Below are positions 1-7,060 of a DNA stretch of 16,295 bases, piece by piece. The notes under the pieces are model-generated. The model made no database searches and was not told the DNA's origin. It was given only the letters and a program-made list of their open reading frames with translations. Both the position numbers and the translations under genes were made by a program. The stretch's first letter is position 1; every line of letters starts with the position of its first letter. This DNA comes from Nitrospinota bacterium (GTDB lineage Bacteria; Nitrospinota; Nitrospinia; UBA9942). The stretch spans positions 1 to 16,295 of the forward strand of contig JACRGN010000221.1 of assembly GCA_016234205.1 (NCBI GenBank), written 5' to 3'.

Positions 1-705
1 CTTGTTGAAATGTTGACAGGTGTAAAGGGTATAGAAAGGATAAGGCTAAGCTCCATAAATCCCAGAGAGGTGAGTGATGGGCTTATATCGTTAATTAGAA
101 AATCAGAAAAAGTATGCAGACACCTTCATATACCATTACAGAGCGGCGATAATGAGATACTCAAGATAATGCGGAGGGATTACAGTTCTGAATTTTATAG
201 AGACCTTATAATAAAATTAAAGAATAATATACCTGATATAGGAATTGGTGCGGATGTGATTGTCGGATTCCCCGGCGAAAATGAGGAAAAATTTAAAAAT
301 ACATACAGGCTTATTGAAGAACTCCCCCTGAGCTACCTTCATGTATTCACATACTCACAGAGAGAGGGGACTGATGCATATAACTATAATGAACAGATAA
401 TTGAATCTACAAAAAAAGAAAGGGGTTCACTCATCAAGAAACTGGGAGAGAAAAAATCAAATATATTCAGAGAGGGTTTCATAGGAAAGATATGTAAAGT
501 GCTTATTGAAAATACAAGGGATAGGGAAACAGGTCTCCTAAAAGGTTATACAGATAACTATATTTCTGTTATGCTAAAAGCCTGCAGTGAGCGAAGCGAA
601 TCTGGCGGAGATGAATTAATGAACAGGATTGTAAGCACTAAAATAATTGAGGTGTCGGGTGATTTAGCCATAGGCGAACTGGTCAAAAACAATGAAACAA
701 AATAA
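1..705 (+). CDS. mtaB: tRNA t6A37 methylthiotransferase MtaB, C-terminal part
   Basis: The 5' end lies outside the window; the frame is open from base 1. MtaB is a radical SAM methylthiotransferase that turns t6A37 into ms2t6A in ANN-decoding tRNAs. What remains is the second half of the radical SAM barrel and the TRAM domain. Family motifs are RLSSINP, HLHIPLQSG, IGADVIVGFPGE and YLHVFTYSQREGT, followed by a TRAM-like tail (GYTDNYISV ... EVSGDLAIGELV). The iron-sulfur CxxxCxxC motif would be upstream and is not visible. Compared with the usual TRAM layout, about ten extra residues (ACSERSESGG, codons at 580-609) sit between two strands; they are encoded by a GCGAAGC-type repeat. The gene overlaps the next one by 14 bases, so the two are probably translationally coupled. 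RimO is the main alternative, but the motifs fit MtaB better. Confidence 0.9.
   Translation, partial: LVEMLTGVKGIERIRLSSINPREVSDGLISLIRKSEKVCRHLHIPLQSGDNEILKIMRRDYSSEFYRDLIIKLKNNIPDIGIGADVIVGFPGENEEKFKNTYRLIEELPLSYLHVFTYSQREGTDAYNYNEQIIESTKKERGSLIKKLGEKKSNIFREGFIGKICKVLIENTRDRETGLLKGYTDNYISVMLKACSERSESGGDELMNRIVSTKIIEVSGDLAIGELVKNNETK
580..607 (+). repeat. GCGAAGC-type short repeat inside mtaB
   Basis: The core GTGAGCGAAGCGAA (587-600) resembles the GAGCGAAGCGA strings dispersed between genes in many bacterial genomes. Here it is read in frame within the TRAM domain and adds residues ACSERSESGG in a loop. That it is an inserted repeat is inferred from the core sequence and from the extra length; no second full copy of this type is in the window, although a related GCGAGCCGAAGGCGAAGC string occurs at 4708-4725. 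Confidence 0.5.
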
Positions 706-1489
706 TATCATTACTTTAACCACCGACTTTGGTCTCTCTGACCCTTTTGTGGGCATAATGAAGGGGGTAATGCTCGGGATAAATCCTTCAGTAAAATTTA
801 TAGATATCTCTCACCTAATTGAGCCTCAAAATATAATAGAGGCTTATTATACCTTAAAATTCTCCTACAAATATTTTCCATCAGGGACAATACACATGGC
901 AGTTGTTGACCCGGGAGTTGGCAGTGAAAGGAGACCAATATTAATTGAGTCAAAGGATTATTTTTTTATTGGGCCAGACAATGGCATCTTCTCCTTCGTA
1001 TTTGAAAATGAACCATCAGCAAATATAATTGAGCTTACAGAGAAAAAATTCTTCCTCCCCCCTATAAGCCAGACATTCCATGGAAGGGACATATTTGCGA
1101 GCGTGGCAGGCTGGCTGTCAAGTGATGTAAAACCCTATGAATTCGGCATACCTATTAACAATCCTGTTATCCTGAAACTCCCTGAACCTGCTATAGAAAA
1201 GGGAAAAATATCAGGAGAGGTTATACATATTGATAGATTCGGAAACCTGATAACAAATATATCTGAAACTCAATTTCATTCATTTATCAGTGAGAGAGAT
1301 GGTAAAGTTAGGATAAAGATAAAAAATTTTATTATCCCCTCTATCTGCAAATCCTACTCTGATGATGTCGGACCAAAACCTTCCTCCATATTCAATAGCT
1401 GGGGTCTATTAGAAATTTTTGTAAGGAATGGTGATGCAGGCAAAAAGCTGAAAATCAAAAAAGGTGAAAAAGTTTTAATAGGTTTATGA
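692..1489 (+). CDS. SAM hydroxide adenosyltransferase (DUF62 / SAM hydrolase)
   Basis: A 265-residue protein of the DUF62 family, related to fluorinase and chlorinase. Characterised members hydrolyse S-adenosylmethionine to adenosine and methionine in the cytoplasm. Visible motifs are TTDFGLSD (10-17), VVDPGVGSERR (71-81), GPDNGIF (94-100), FHGRDIF (129-135) and DRFGNLITN (181-189). The Asp-Arg-His set that marks the water-activating hydroxide adenosyltransferases is present at D73, R80 and H130, with spacing close to the archaeal prototype; this argues for SAM hydrolysis and against halogenation. The length is normal. It starts 14 bases inside mtaB with no clear Shine-Dalgarno, so coupled translation is likely. 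Its physiological purpose next to a SAM-using tRNA enzyme is unknown; controlling the SAM pool is a guess. Confidence 0.9.
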   Translation: MKQNNIITLTTDFGLSDPFVGIMKGVMLGINPSVKFIDISHLIEPQNIIEAYYTLKFSYKYFPSGTIHMAVVDPGVGSERRPILIESKDYFFIGPDNGIFSFVFENEPSANIIELTEKKFFLPPISQTFHGRDIFASVAGWLSSDVKPYEFGIPINNPVILKLPEPAIEKGKISGEVIHIDRFGNLITNISETQFHSFISERDGKVRIKIKNFIIPSICKSYSDDVGPKPSSIFNSWGLLEIFVRNGDAGKKLKIKKGEKVLIGL

Positions 1490-1490
1490 G

Positions 1491-1552
1491 TTTTTGAGTT
1501 TGGGGGTTGGTTTGGCATAACTCATCAACTCACAAGCTCACCAACTCAAAAA
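1491..1552. repeat. Inverted and direct ACTCA repeat upstream of the NicO gene
   Basis: A perfect 10-base inverted repeat, TTTTTGAGTT (1491-1500) and AACTCAAAAA (1543-1552), encloses imperfect direct AACTCA/AGCTCA units on its right half. It occupies the whole gap between the SAM hydrolase stop and the likely NicO start. The loop is long (42 bases), so a dispersed intergenic repeat is more likely than an intrinsic terminator. Reading the upstream TTG at 1507 as a start would translate this repeat into a Ser/Thr/Asn-rich leader, which is why I do not use it. Confidence 0.55.
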
Positions 1553-1554
1553 AT

Positions 1555-2196
1555 ATGGATTCTTTTCTCTACATATCCTCTGCATTTCTTCTTGGTGCCT
1601 TTCATGCCCTGGAGCCAGGCCATGGCAAGATGATTCTCATGACATATCTAATCAGCTCCAAAGGAAGAATTATTGATGCAATTCTGTTAGGTGCTGTTGC
1701 AACCTTTACACATACATTCAGCATCCTCATCCTCGGCATATTTACAAGCATCTCATACACTGTTTTCATGCATGAGACTGTTGAACGGGTTACGGAAATT
1801 ATAGCAGGCATACTTGTTCTAATAGTCGGGGTATGGATGTTAATATCAGGATTCAAAAATAATCATATTCATACTGAAGGGCATAGCCATAAGAAGAGAG
1901 AGGGCTTAATGGGATTAATAACAATTGGAGTATCAGGCGGTATAGTCCCCTGCCCTGCCGCTCTGGCAGTATTATCTGCCACTGTTGCAGGAGGGAGAGC
2001 AACTGACGGATTTCTGCTCGTTCTCATATTCAGCCTCGGACTCGGTGCAGTATTGATAGGTATGGGGATACTCTTTGTAAAGGCATCTAAATTCTTTGAA
2101 AGGTATATAGAGGGTGTGTTTAGCAGGAGGTCAAGGATTATAAGTGCGGTTCTGATTACAATACTCGGTTTATTCCTCTTAATAAAAAATATTTAG
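1555..2196 (+). CDS. NicO/RcnA-family nickel/cobalt transporter
   Basis: A 213-residue polytopic inner-membrane protein of the NicO family (related to RcnA), which moves Ni2+ or Co2+. HALEPGHGK (17-25) in the first helix and HTFSILI (53-59) in the second are the family metal-binding signatures. A His-rich cytoplasmic-type loop follows (H104, H106, H110, H112), then GGIVPCPAALAVL (128-140) and two to three further helices. I count about six hydrophobic segments. The ATG at 1555 is chosen because upstream codons from a TTG at 1507 only translate a repeat; there is no clear Shine-Dalgarno. Whether it imports or exports metal cannot be told from the sequence. The loop histidines resemble RcnA-type exporters. 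It ends 17 bases from the convergent caspase gene, with no obvious terminator between them. Confidence 0.85.
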   Translation: MDSFLYISSAFLLGAFHALEPGHGKMILMTYLISSKGRIIDAILLGAVATFTHTFSILILGIFTSISYTVFMHETVERVTEIIAGILVLIVGVWMLISGFKNNHIHTEGHSHKKREGLMGLITIGVSGGIVPCPAALAVLSATVAGGRATDGFLLVLIFSLGLGAVLIGMGILFVKASKFFERYIEGVFSRRSRIISAVLITILGLFLLIKNI

Positions 2197-2213
2197 CTAT
2201 AGAGAGCATCCTC

Positions 2214-4772
2214 TTATTTCACCTTCCCTATCGGAAACCCCATACCGCTCGGTGATACCGTCGGATACTGTGCTTTTTTGAATACCCTTTCCGCAAGCAC
2301 CGGCACTTCATCGTCAACATAATTCGCAAGCTCCGTTGTCTTCACAAACCCATCTTTATCAGTGTCCGCCTTCCCTGACAGCCCTTCTGCAATTATATAT
2401 GTAAAGAGTCCATGCCCCTGATACCCTTCAATTGCCTGCTGAACAGAGGTTGAGGCAGAGAGTATGGTTGAACCAACAGCACGGCTCAAGACCTTCATTG
2501 CCGTATCCTCATTCATGCCACGGGTGAGCATTGCTACCTGTATGGCATCTCCCAATGCCCCTGCACTGCAGGTATCAATGACTATCAGCTTTTTTGTTGT
2601 CGGTATATTTGCTATGAGTTCTTTAAGGGTATTCTGGGGTATGGCGTCTGTCTTTAGTTTTGCTGTTGATGTTGAGCCTACATTTGATGTGATAAGGAAA
2701 TACTCCCCATCATCAACAGTTCCATGACTTGCCACATAGAAGATAAATAAATCATCGGGATTAAGAGAGTGGGCGGCTTTTAGTTCTTTGATGATATTTT
2801 CCTTTTCTGTCTCATCTTTTGTAATGAGCCTCTTTATGACAATCTTTTCAAATAATCCCGGAGCTACTTTATTGATTGTATCTCCAAAGAGTCCTGCGTC
2901 TGCAACCGCATAGTTCAGTTGTAGTTTTGGGTTTTTGTATTCATTGATACCGACTATTAGTGCATATAATGAGGGTCTGGTAAGGGATTTGAATGAGGCG
3001 GTTATATCAAACAGGGCATCTGTGCTCTGCATGGTATTATCACCGTTAAATGCAATTGCCCTGAGCGTGTTCAAGCCATTGATGAGTTTTACGGTATATT
3101 TTTTATAGACTCCCTTATCATCTTTAGAGGGGACTATATTCAAATCCCTGCTGCTGTCAAGAACAATTGCAGAGCCGTTGAGATAGAGCCTTATATCGCC
3201 AATGCCTCCTCCGACATCGGTAATCTTCAGGGTTACGACCGCCTCGTCCTTATCAAGGCTCTTTGGCGTATCAACGATTGTAACATCAGGGGGACGTTTA
3301 ATATCAGATAGTTTTTTAAATTCTTTCAAAGACCCGCCTGCAAGCTCTGCTTTAACGAAATCAGGACGGTAGAATGATTCTCTTAATTGCGCTATCGTAT
3401 AATCCTTGCCTCCTACCTTTACGCTCAGATACTGATCACCTTTTTCCGAGACGTTGTAGTAGCCGTTCGGCGTAGTAACGAGCCACTCCACGTTCTCAAA
3501 GCCTATGAAGTTTGCAAGCTCCTCGCCGGAGGGGATATTGTAGAGCTTCATGCTTGAGCAGTCGTTCATAACAGCAGACATGCCGTCCCGTGAAAAGGTG
3601 GGAATGGTGTTAAAAATTTCGTGAGCACAAAGAGATGATGAAGAATCCAATATCTCTTTTACCGTGTCTTGCTCAATATCCCAGAGTTTATATATAGACT
3701 TTACATTTGTAAAACCCAATATACCTTCACCAGTCAAGACATACCTGCTGTCAGGGGAAAGGGAAATATGAAGTCCATTGGGCTCCTGTGCCTCAACCCT
3801 GCCAAACTCTTTGAGTTTTCTTCCTGTAGAAGCATCAAGAAGAACAAGCGAAAAAGTGTATTGGATTCCTTTTGTAAAGCCCTGTCCCATATCCAAAACA
3901 CGAGGTGCAAGAATATGCCTGTTGTCCGATGAGAAGACTGCACCTTTAAAAAGCTCATTTTCAATTCTCCATATCTCTTTACCGGTTTTAAAATCAACGA
4001 GATATAAAACTGTAACAAGTCGGCTGCTGCCAAACATAAACAGCCCGACATTCTCTCGCCGTCCTTGATATAAAAGGACATATTTGCCATCCGGTGAAAA
4101 ATCTTGAAAGAGACCCTCAAATTCCTTTATTACCTTACCTGTTTGAACTTCATAGAGTCTGGCGTTATTTGATCCGTCACTAATGAAACTGCCGTAAGGT
4201 ACCATGATGTATCTGCCGTCCGGGGAAAATGACATATTCGCAAGAGGGAAACCCATAATACGGCTGCCATAATAATCAGTGAATTGTCTTATCACCCTGC
4301 CTGTTGAGACATCCCACAGTTTTACAGTGCCCTCATTTCCACCTGTAGCAATAGTCTTACCATCAGGCGAAAAAGCGACAGTAACAATATGTCCTTTATG
4401 TCCCTTGAATTCTTTTGTCAGCTTGCCCGATGTTATATCCCAGAGTCTTACTGTGCCGTCCCAGTTGCCTGAAAGCGCGCTTTTCCCATCCGGAGAATAG
4501 GCAATATTGGAAGTAAGAAAAGGGACTTCTTTTTTCACCCCCATTGACATCCCTTCGCTTTTTAACTGAATCTGCGGAGTCGCCGTGCATGAGGCAAGAA
4601 AAACCACTCCTAAAAAGACAAGGAAATAAGTCAGATTGCTTCGGGCTAACGACCTTACAATGACATCATTACTTTGTTTGTCATTGCGAGACCCCTTGCA
4701 TGTCATTGCGAGCCGAAGGCGAAGCAATCTTAATATTGCAATTCCTCCACACTCATTCAGTCGTTTTGACAT
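2214..4772 (-). CDS. Lipoprotein with WD40 propeller and caspase (C14) domain
   Basis: An 852-residue predicted cell-envelope protease. The start at 4772 follows GGAGG with 6-base spacing; a longer open frame from 4817 lacks such support. An unusually long n-region (1-45) precedes a hydrophobic segment ending in LASC, a lipobox with Cys62. Thr at +2 suggests outer-membrane sorting under the E. coli rule. SPDG-like turns near 93, 135, 183, 226, 281, 339 and 394, each followed by a WD- or equivalent strand and a TG/SG turn, give seven WD40 blades. A TPNGYYNVS segment and a probable beta-sandwich (about 495-585) follow. The caspase domain starts at IVGINEY (606-612), with the catalytic dyad His683 (ASHG) and Cys735 (DTCSAG). 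An EF-hand-like loop occupies 803-814. It lies 87 bases downstream of a cytochrome c gene on the same strand. The substrate is unknown. Confidence 0.87.
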   Translation of the reverse strand: MSKRLNECGGIAILRLLRLRLAMTCKGSRNDKQSNDVIVRSLARSNLTYFLVFLGVVFLASCTATPQIQLKSEGMSMGVKKEVPFLTSNIAYSPDGKSALSGNWDGTVRLWDITSGKLTKEFKGHKGHIVTVAFSPDGKTIATGGNEGTVKLWDVSTGRVIRQFTDYYGSRIMGFPLANMSFSPDGRYIMVPYGSFISDGSNNARLYEVQTGKVIKEFEGLFQDFSPDGKYVLLYQGRRENVGLFMFGSSRLVTVLYLVDFKTGKEIWRIENELFKGAVFSSDNRHILAPRVLDMGQGFTKGIQYTFSLVLLDASTGRKLKEFGRVEAQEPNGLHISLSPDSRYVLTGEGILGFTNVKSIYKLWDIEQDTVKEILDSSSSLCAHEIFNTIPTFSRDGMSAVMNDCSSMKLYNIPSGEELANFIGFENVEWLVTTPNGYYNVSEKGDQYLSVKVGGKDYTIAQLRESFYRPDFVKAELAGGSLKEFKKLSDIKRPPDVTIVDTPKSLDKDEAVVTLKITDVGGGIGDIRLYLNGSAIVLDSSRDLNIVPSKDDKGVYKKYTVKLINGLNTLRAIAFNGDNTMQSTDALFDITASFKSLTRPSLYALIVGINEYKNPKLQLNYAVADAGLFGDTINKVAPGLFEKIVIKRLITKDETEKENIIKELKAAHSLNPDDLFIFYVASHGTVDDGEYFLITSNVGSTSTAKLKTDAIPQNTLKELIANIPTTKKLIVIDTCSAGALGDAIQVAMLTRGMNEDTAMKVLSRAVGSTILSASTSVQQAIEGYQGHGLFTYIIAEGLSGKADTDKDGFVKTTELANYVDDEVPVLAERVFKKAQYPTVSPSGMGFPIGKVK
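4633..4730. repeat. ATTGCGAG / GAAGCAATCT inverted-repeat element in the caspase gene
   Basis: Two opposed copies bound this 98-base element: AGATTGCTTC at 4633-4642 and its exact complement GAAGCAATCT at 4721-4730. Each is followed inward by a divergent region and then an AATGACA/TGTCATT end, with a further TCATTGCGAG at 4681-4690. Strings of the form GTCATTGCGAGnnnGAAGCAATCT are dispersed in many environmental bacterial genomes (from memory). No transposase is present, so this is a MITE-like or REP-like element. It is read through in frame and supplies most of the n-region of the caspase signal peptide. Confidence 0.7.
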
Positions 4773-4778
4773 ACTCCA

Positions 4779-4783
4779 CCTCC
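4779..4783 (-). promoter_or_regulatory. Shine-Dalgarno deciding the caspase gene start
   Basis: GGAGG on the minus strand with 6 bases before the ATG at 4772. It favours this start over the upstream in-frame ATG codons at 4817 and 4793, which would translate a C/T-rich stem-loop. Confidence 0.75.
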
Positions 4784-4797
4784 TTCTCCCCATCACC

Positions 4798-4831
4798 CCT
4801 CCCTCTCCCAATAACACTCACCAGAGGGAGG
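4798..4831. repeat. Stem-loop between cytochrome c and caspase genes
   Basis: CCTCCCTCT (4798-4806) and AGAGGGAGG (4823-4831) form a perfect 9-base stem with a 16-base loop. There is no T-run after it on the minus strand, so it does not look like an intrinsic terminator. It resembles the CCCTCT...AGAGGG dispersed repeats common between genes and might act as an mRNA processing or stability element. Confidence 0.5.
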
Positions 4832-4859
4832 ATGGAGAAGATTAAGCATCGGAACGGTA

Positions 4860-5240
4860 TTACTTAAGTGTCGCCAGATAATCAATCACATCGGTTATCT
4901 GCTCTGCTGACAATTTGACAGGTGTTTTATGGGCTGACTTTGGCTTTCCTTCTTTCTTAACCCGTTTTTTCAAATCCTGAGTATATGAATCATTGGCATC
5001 CCAGACAGCCTTTGTATCCTCAAGCCATTTTGTGAGCCAATCCTTTGAAGCCCTCTCAGTAATACCCTTTAAACCCGGTCCCACCTTTTTCTTATCCCCT
5101 GTATCATGGCAGGACTTACAGTTTCCGACCTTCGTATCATTAAATACAGCCTGTCCCTTTACGGCATCTGCTAATACAAATGAATAGTTTAAAAAGATAC
5201 CTGTAAAAGCTAATAATAATAAACTTAAATATCTCTTCAC
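4860..5240 (-). CDS. Small periplasmic c-type cytochrome lacking a Met ligand
   Basis: A 126-residue class I-like monoheme cytochrome. The GTG at 5240 is chosen because GGAGG (5249-5253) lies 8 bases before it; the GTG at 5247-5249 overlaps that site. A signal peptide covers residues 1-24 (KRYLSLLLLAFTGIFL ... FVLA), with cleavage before DAVKG. The heme motif is C41-K-S-C44-H45, followed by VGPGLKGI (53-60), the usual Pro-Gly loop. The C-terminal helix is LSAEQITDVIDYLATL. Apart from the initiator the protein has no methionine, so the usual Met axial ligand is absent; His104 in KSAHKTP occupies the place where the ligand normally sits. It is probably bis-His or five-coordinate, with lower potential than ordinary cytochrome c. 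It is first in a same-strand pair with the WD40-caspase. Confidence 0.87.
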   Translation of the reverse strand: MKRYLSLLLLAFTGIFLNYSFVLADAVKGQAVFNDTKVGNCKSCHDTGDKKKVGPGLKGITERASKDWLTKWLEDTKAVWDANDSYTQDLKKRVKKEGKPKSAHKTPVKLSAEQITDVIDYLATLK

Positions 5241-5248
5241 GCTTACCA

Positions 5249-5253
5249 CCTCC
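5249..5253 (-). promoter_or_regulatory. Shine-Dalgarno of the cytochrome c gene
   Basis: GGAGG on the minus strand, 8 bases before the GTG at 5240. It fixes the start there, because the alternative GTG at 5249 lies within the site. Confidence 0.7.
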
Positions 5254-5301
5254 TTTCTTTGAATTTTCCACCTGCATTAATCCCTCATTTTTTTCAGTAG
5301 T

Positions 5302-5330
5302 AATATATAATCTTATTTGGAATCTTTCAA
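5302..5330 (-). promoter_or_regulatory. Sigma70-like promoter of the cytochrome c-caspase pair
   Basis: On the minus strand, TTGAAA (5325-5330) is followed after 17 bases by TATATT (5302-5307). Transcription would begin near 5295, giving a leader of about 55 bases that holds the strong Shine-Dalgarno. I see no comparable promoter in the 87-base gap before the caspase gene, which supports co-transcription. Confidence 0.6.
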
Positions 5331-5368
5331 TACCTTTAAAATAACTATTGTAAATAACAAGAAGTCCT

Positions 5369-5404
5369 TTGACTAAAAGGCATTTTTCTGTTATTGTTTA
5401 TAAT
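5369..5404 (+). promoter_or_regulatory. Putative promoter of the DEAD-box helicase gene
   Basis: TATAAT lies at 5399-5404, about 20 bases before the ATG. TTGACT at 5369-5374 is 24 bases away, too far to pair with it. TTGACT does pair at 17 bases with the weaker TATTGT (5392-5397). Either arrangement leaves a very short leader. The true -10 is uncertain. Confidence 0.4.
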
Positions 5405-5424
5405 ACAAACAAATAGGAGAAATA

Positions 5425-7014
5425 ATGGAAATTGAGAAAAGTGCAACATCTAAAAGATTTAGTGATTTTGGTTTGAGCAGTGAGGTGCTTCAGGCTATAT
5501 CAAACATAGGCTTTGAAGAACCGACACCGATACAGGAGAAGGCGATTCCTATTATCATGCAAGGGAGGGACATCATCGGTCAGGCACAGACAGGGACCGG
5601 CAAGACAATGGCTTTCGGCATTCCCATAATTGAAAGGATTGACCCGAGAAAATTCTCCGTTCAGTCTATCATCCTGACACCCACAAGAGAGCTTGCAATA
5701 CAGGTCGCCGAGGAAATCAATAAAATTGGTAGAAGCAGGAGGGTATTTGCATTCCCAATATATGGAGGTTCTTCAATAGAGAGGCAAATCAAGATACTAA
5801 GAAAAGGGCTTCATGTAGTAGTTGGAACGCCCGGCAGGGTCATTGATCATCTTAACAGAAGAACGCTTACGCTCAATGAAGTAAAGATTGCCGTCCTTGA
5901 CGAGGCGGATGAGATGCTTGACATGGGTTTTATAGATGATATAACCACAATATTAAATAAGGTGCCAAAAGAGAGGCAGACCCTTCTTTTCTCAGCAACA
6001 ATGCCCGGAGAAATAATCAATATATCAAAACGTTACATGGTATCACCTGAAAAAGTTACAATCAGTTCAACTATTCTTACAACACCAAAGATAGACCAGA
6101 TATTCTATGAATTGAGGGAGTCTGAAAAACTTGACGCACTATCAAGATTAATTGACGCAGAGGACTCAGATTTATTCTTAGTATTCTGCCACACAAAAAG
6201 AGAGGTTGATGAGGTCTCCTCAAATTTAAAGAACAGAGGTTATGAGGCAGAGGCAATACATGGTGATTTCAGCCAGTCACAGAGGGAGTCTGTCATGAGA
6301 CGGTTTAAAAGCGGCATGATTGATGTCCTTGTTGCAACCGATGTCGCTGCGAGGGGGATTGATATAAGCAATATATCCCATGTCGTAAATTACAGCATAC
6401 CTCAAAACCCTGAGGCGTATGTCCACAGAATCGGAAGGACAGGGAGGGCGGGGAGGGAGGGTGTTGCAATAACCTTTGTAACGCCGAGAGAAGAAAGGCA
6501 GTTAAGGCTTATCCAGTCTTTTGCAAAGACAAAGATAAAGAGGGGAAAACTCCCGACCCTTACAGATGTCATTAATGCAAGGATTGCGGTATTGAAGGAC
6601 AGGATGCAGGAGTTCATTGATGATAAAAAATTTGATACATATTTAGAACTCGCAAAAGGGGTCATAGACGGCATCGAGCCTGTTCATGCTATTGCATCCC
6701 TTCTGAAATTCCAGTTAGAGGGAATTGGTCAGACTATAGAATCTCAGGAAGAAACAGGTGCCGCCCCCGGGATGGTAAGGCTTTTCATGAATGTGGGGAG
6801 ACAGCAAAGGATAAAGGCGAGTGATATTGTAAAATCAATAGCTGAAAAGACAGGCATCTCAGGGAAGGCTATTGGAAATATAAATATTTTTGACAAATTT
6901 ACATTTGTTGAAGTCCCAAGGGATAAGGCTGAAAAGGTAATAGAGGCAATGCACCAGAGCATGCTCTCAGGGAAAAAGGTTGCGGTGGCAAAGGCAAAAC
7001 CTAAGACAGGATAA
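5425..7014 (+). CDS. deaD: DEAD-box ATP-dependent RNA helicase, DeaD/CsdA type
   Basis: A 529-residue cytoplasmic RNA helicase that unwinds short RNA duplexes, typically in ribosome assembly, mRNA turnover and cold adaptation. All motifs are present: Q motif (FSDFGLS ... PTPIQ, 12-37), motif I AQTGTGKT (54-61), Ia PTREL (86-90), TPGR (135-138), DEAD (159-162), SAT (190-192), ATDVAARGID (304-313) and HRIGRTGR (334-341). The C-terminus (about 450-522) is a DbpA-type RNA-binding domain beginning VRLFMNVGRQQRI, which places it in the DeaD/DbpA group rather than the short RhlE group. It has a normal length and an intact frame. AGGAGA at 5415-5420 serves the ATG. It is divergent from the cytochrome c gene, with about 185 bases between them. 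Confidence 0.95.
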   Translation: MEIEKSATSKRFSDFGLSSEVLQAISNIGFEEPTPIQEKAIPIIMQGRDIIGQAQTGTGKTMAFGIPIIERIDPRKFSVQSIILTPTRELAIQVAEEINKIGRSRRVFAFPIYGGSSIERQIKILRKGLHVVVGTPGRVIDHLNRRTLTLNEVKIAVLDEADEMLDMGFIDDITTILNKVPKERQTLLFSATMPGEIINISKRYMVSPEKVTISSTILTTPKIDQIFYELRESEKLDALSRLIDAEDSDLFLVFCHTKREVDEVSSNLKNRGYEAEAIHGDFSQSQRESVMRRFKSGMIDVLVATDVAARGIDISNISHVVNYSIPQNPEAYVHRIGRTGRAGREGVAITFVTPREERQLRLIQSFAKTKIKRGKLPTLTDVINARIAVLKDRMQEFIDDKKFDTYLELAKGVIDGIEPVHAIASLLKFQLEGIGQTIESQEETGAAPGMVRLFMNVGRQQRIKASDIVKSIAEKTGISGKAIGNINIFDKFTFVEVPRDKAEKVIEAMHQSMLSGKKVAVAKAKPKTG

Positions 7015-7060
7015 TAAACTCCTGTTGCCCTGAATATAATGAGAAATACCCTGTAATTAC

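Noticed and set aside
1491..1552. CRISPR-like or terminator reading of the ACTCA repeat region
   Set aside because: There are no spaced identical repeats with unique spacers, and the 42-base loop makes a classical terminator unlikely.
1507..1554. Upstream TTG start for the NicO transporter
   Set aside because: The extra 16 residues translate an inverted/direct repeat and have no family counterpart; the ATG at 1555 starts right before the first membrane helix.
2197..2213. Bidirectional terminator between the convergent NicO and caspase genes
   Set aside because: The 17-base gap has only a weak AGAG/CTCT pairing and no T-run; I cannot support a terminator here.
3734..4120. A 128-codon minus-strand frame inside the caspase gene
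   Set aside because: It is in another frame of the WD40 propeller coding region, which is intact and well supported.
4773..4817. Longer N-terminus for the caspase lipoprotein from 4817
   Set aside because: It has no Shine-Dalgarno and translates a C/T-rich stem-loop, whereas the ATG at 4772 has GGAGG at ideal spacing.
4798..4831. Stem-loop between cytochrome c and caspase genes as an intrinsic terminator
   Set aside because: The 9-base stem has no T-run after it on the minus strand, so transcription probably continues into the caspase gene.
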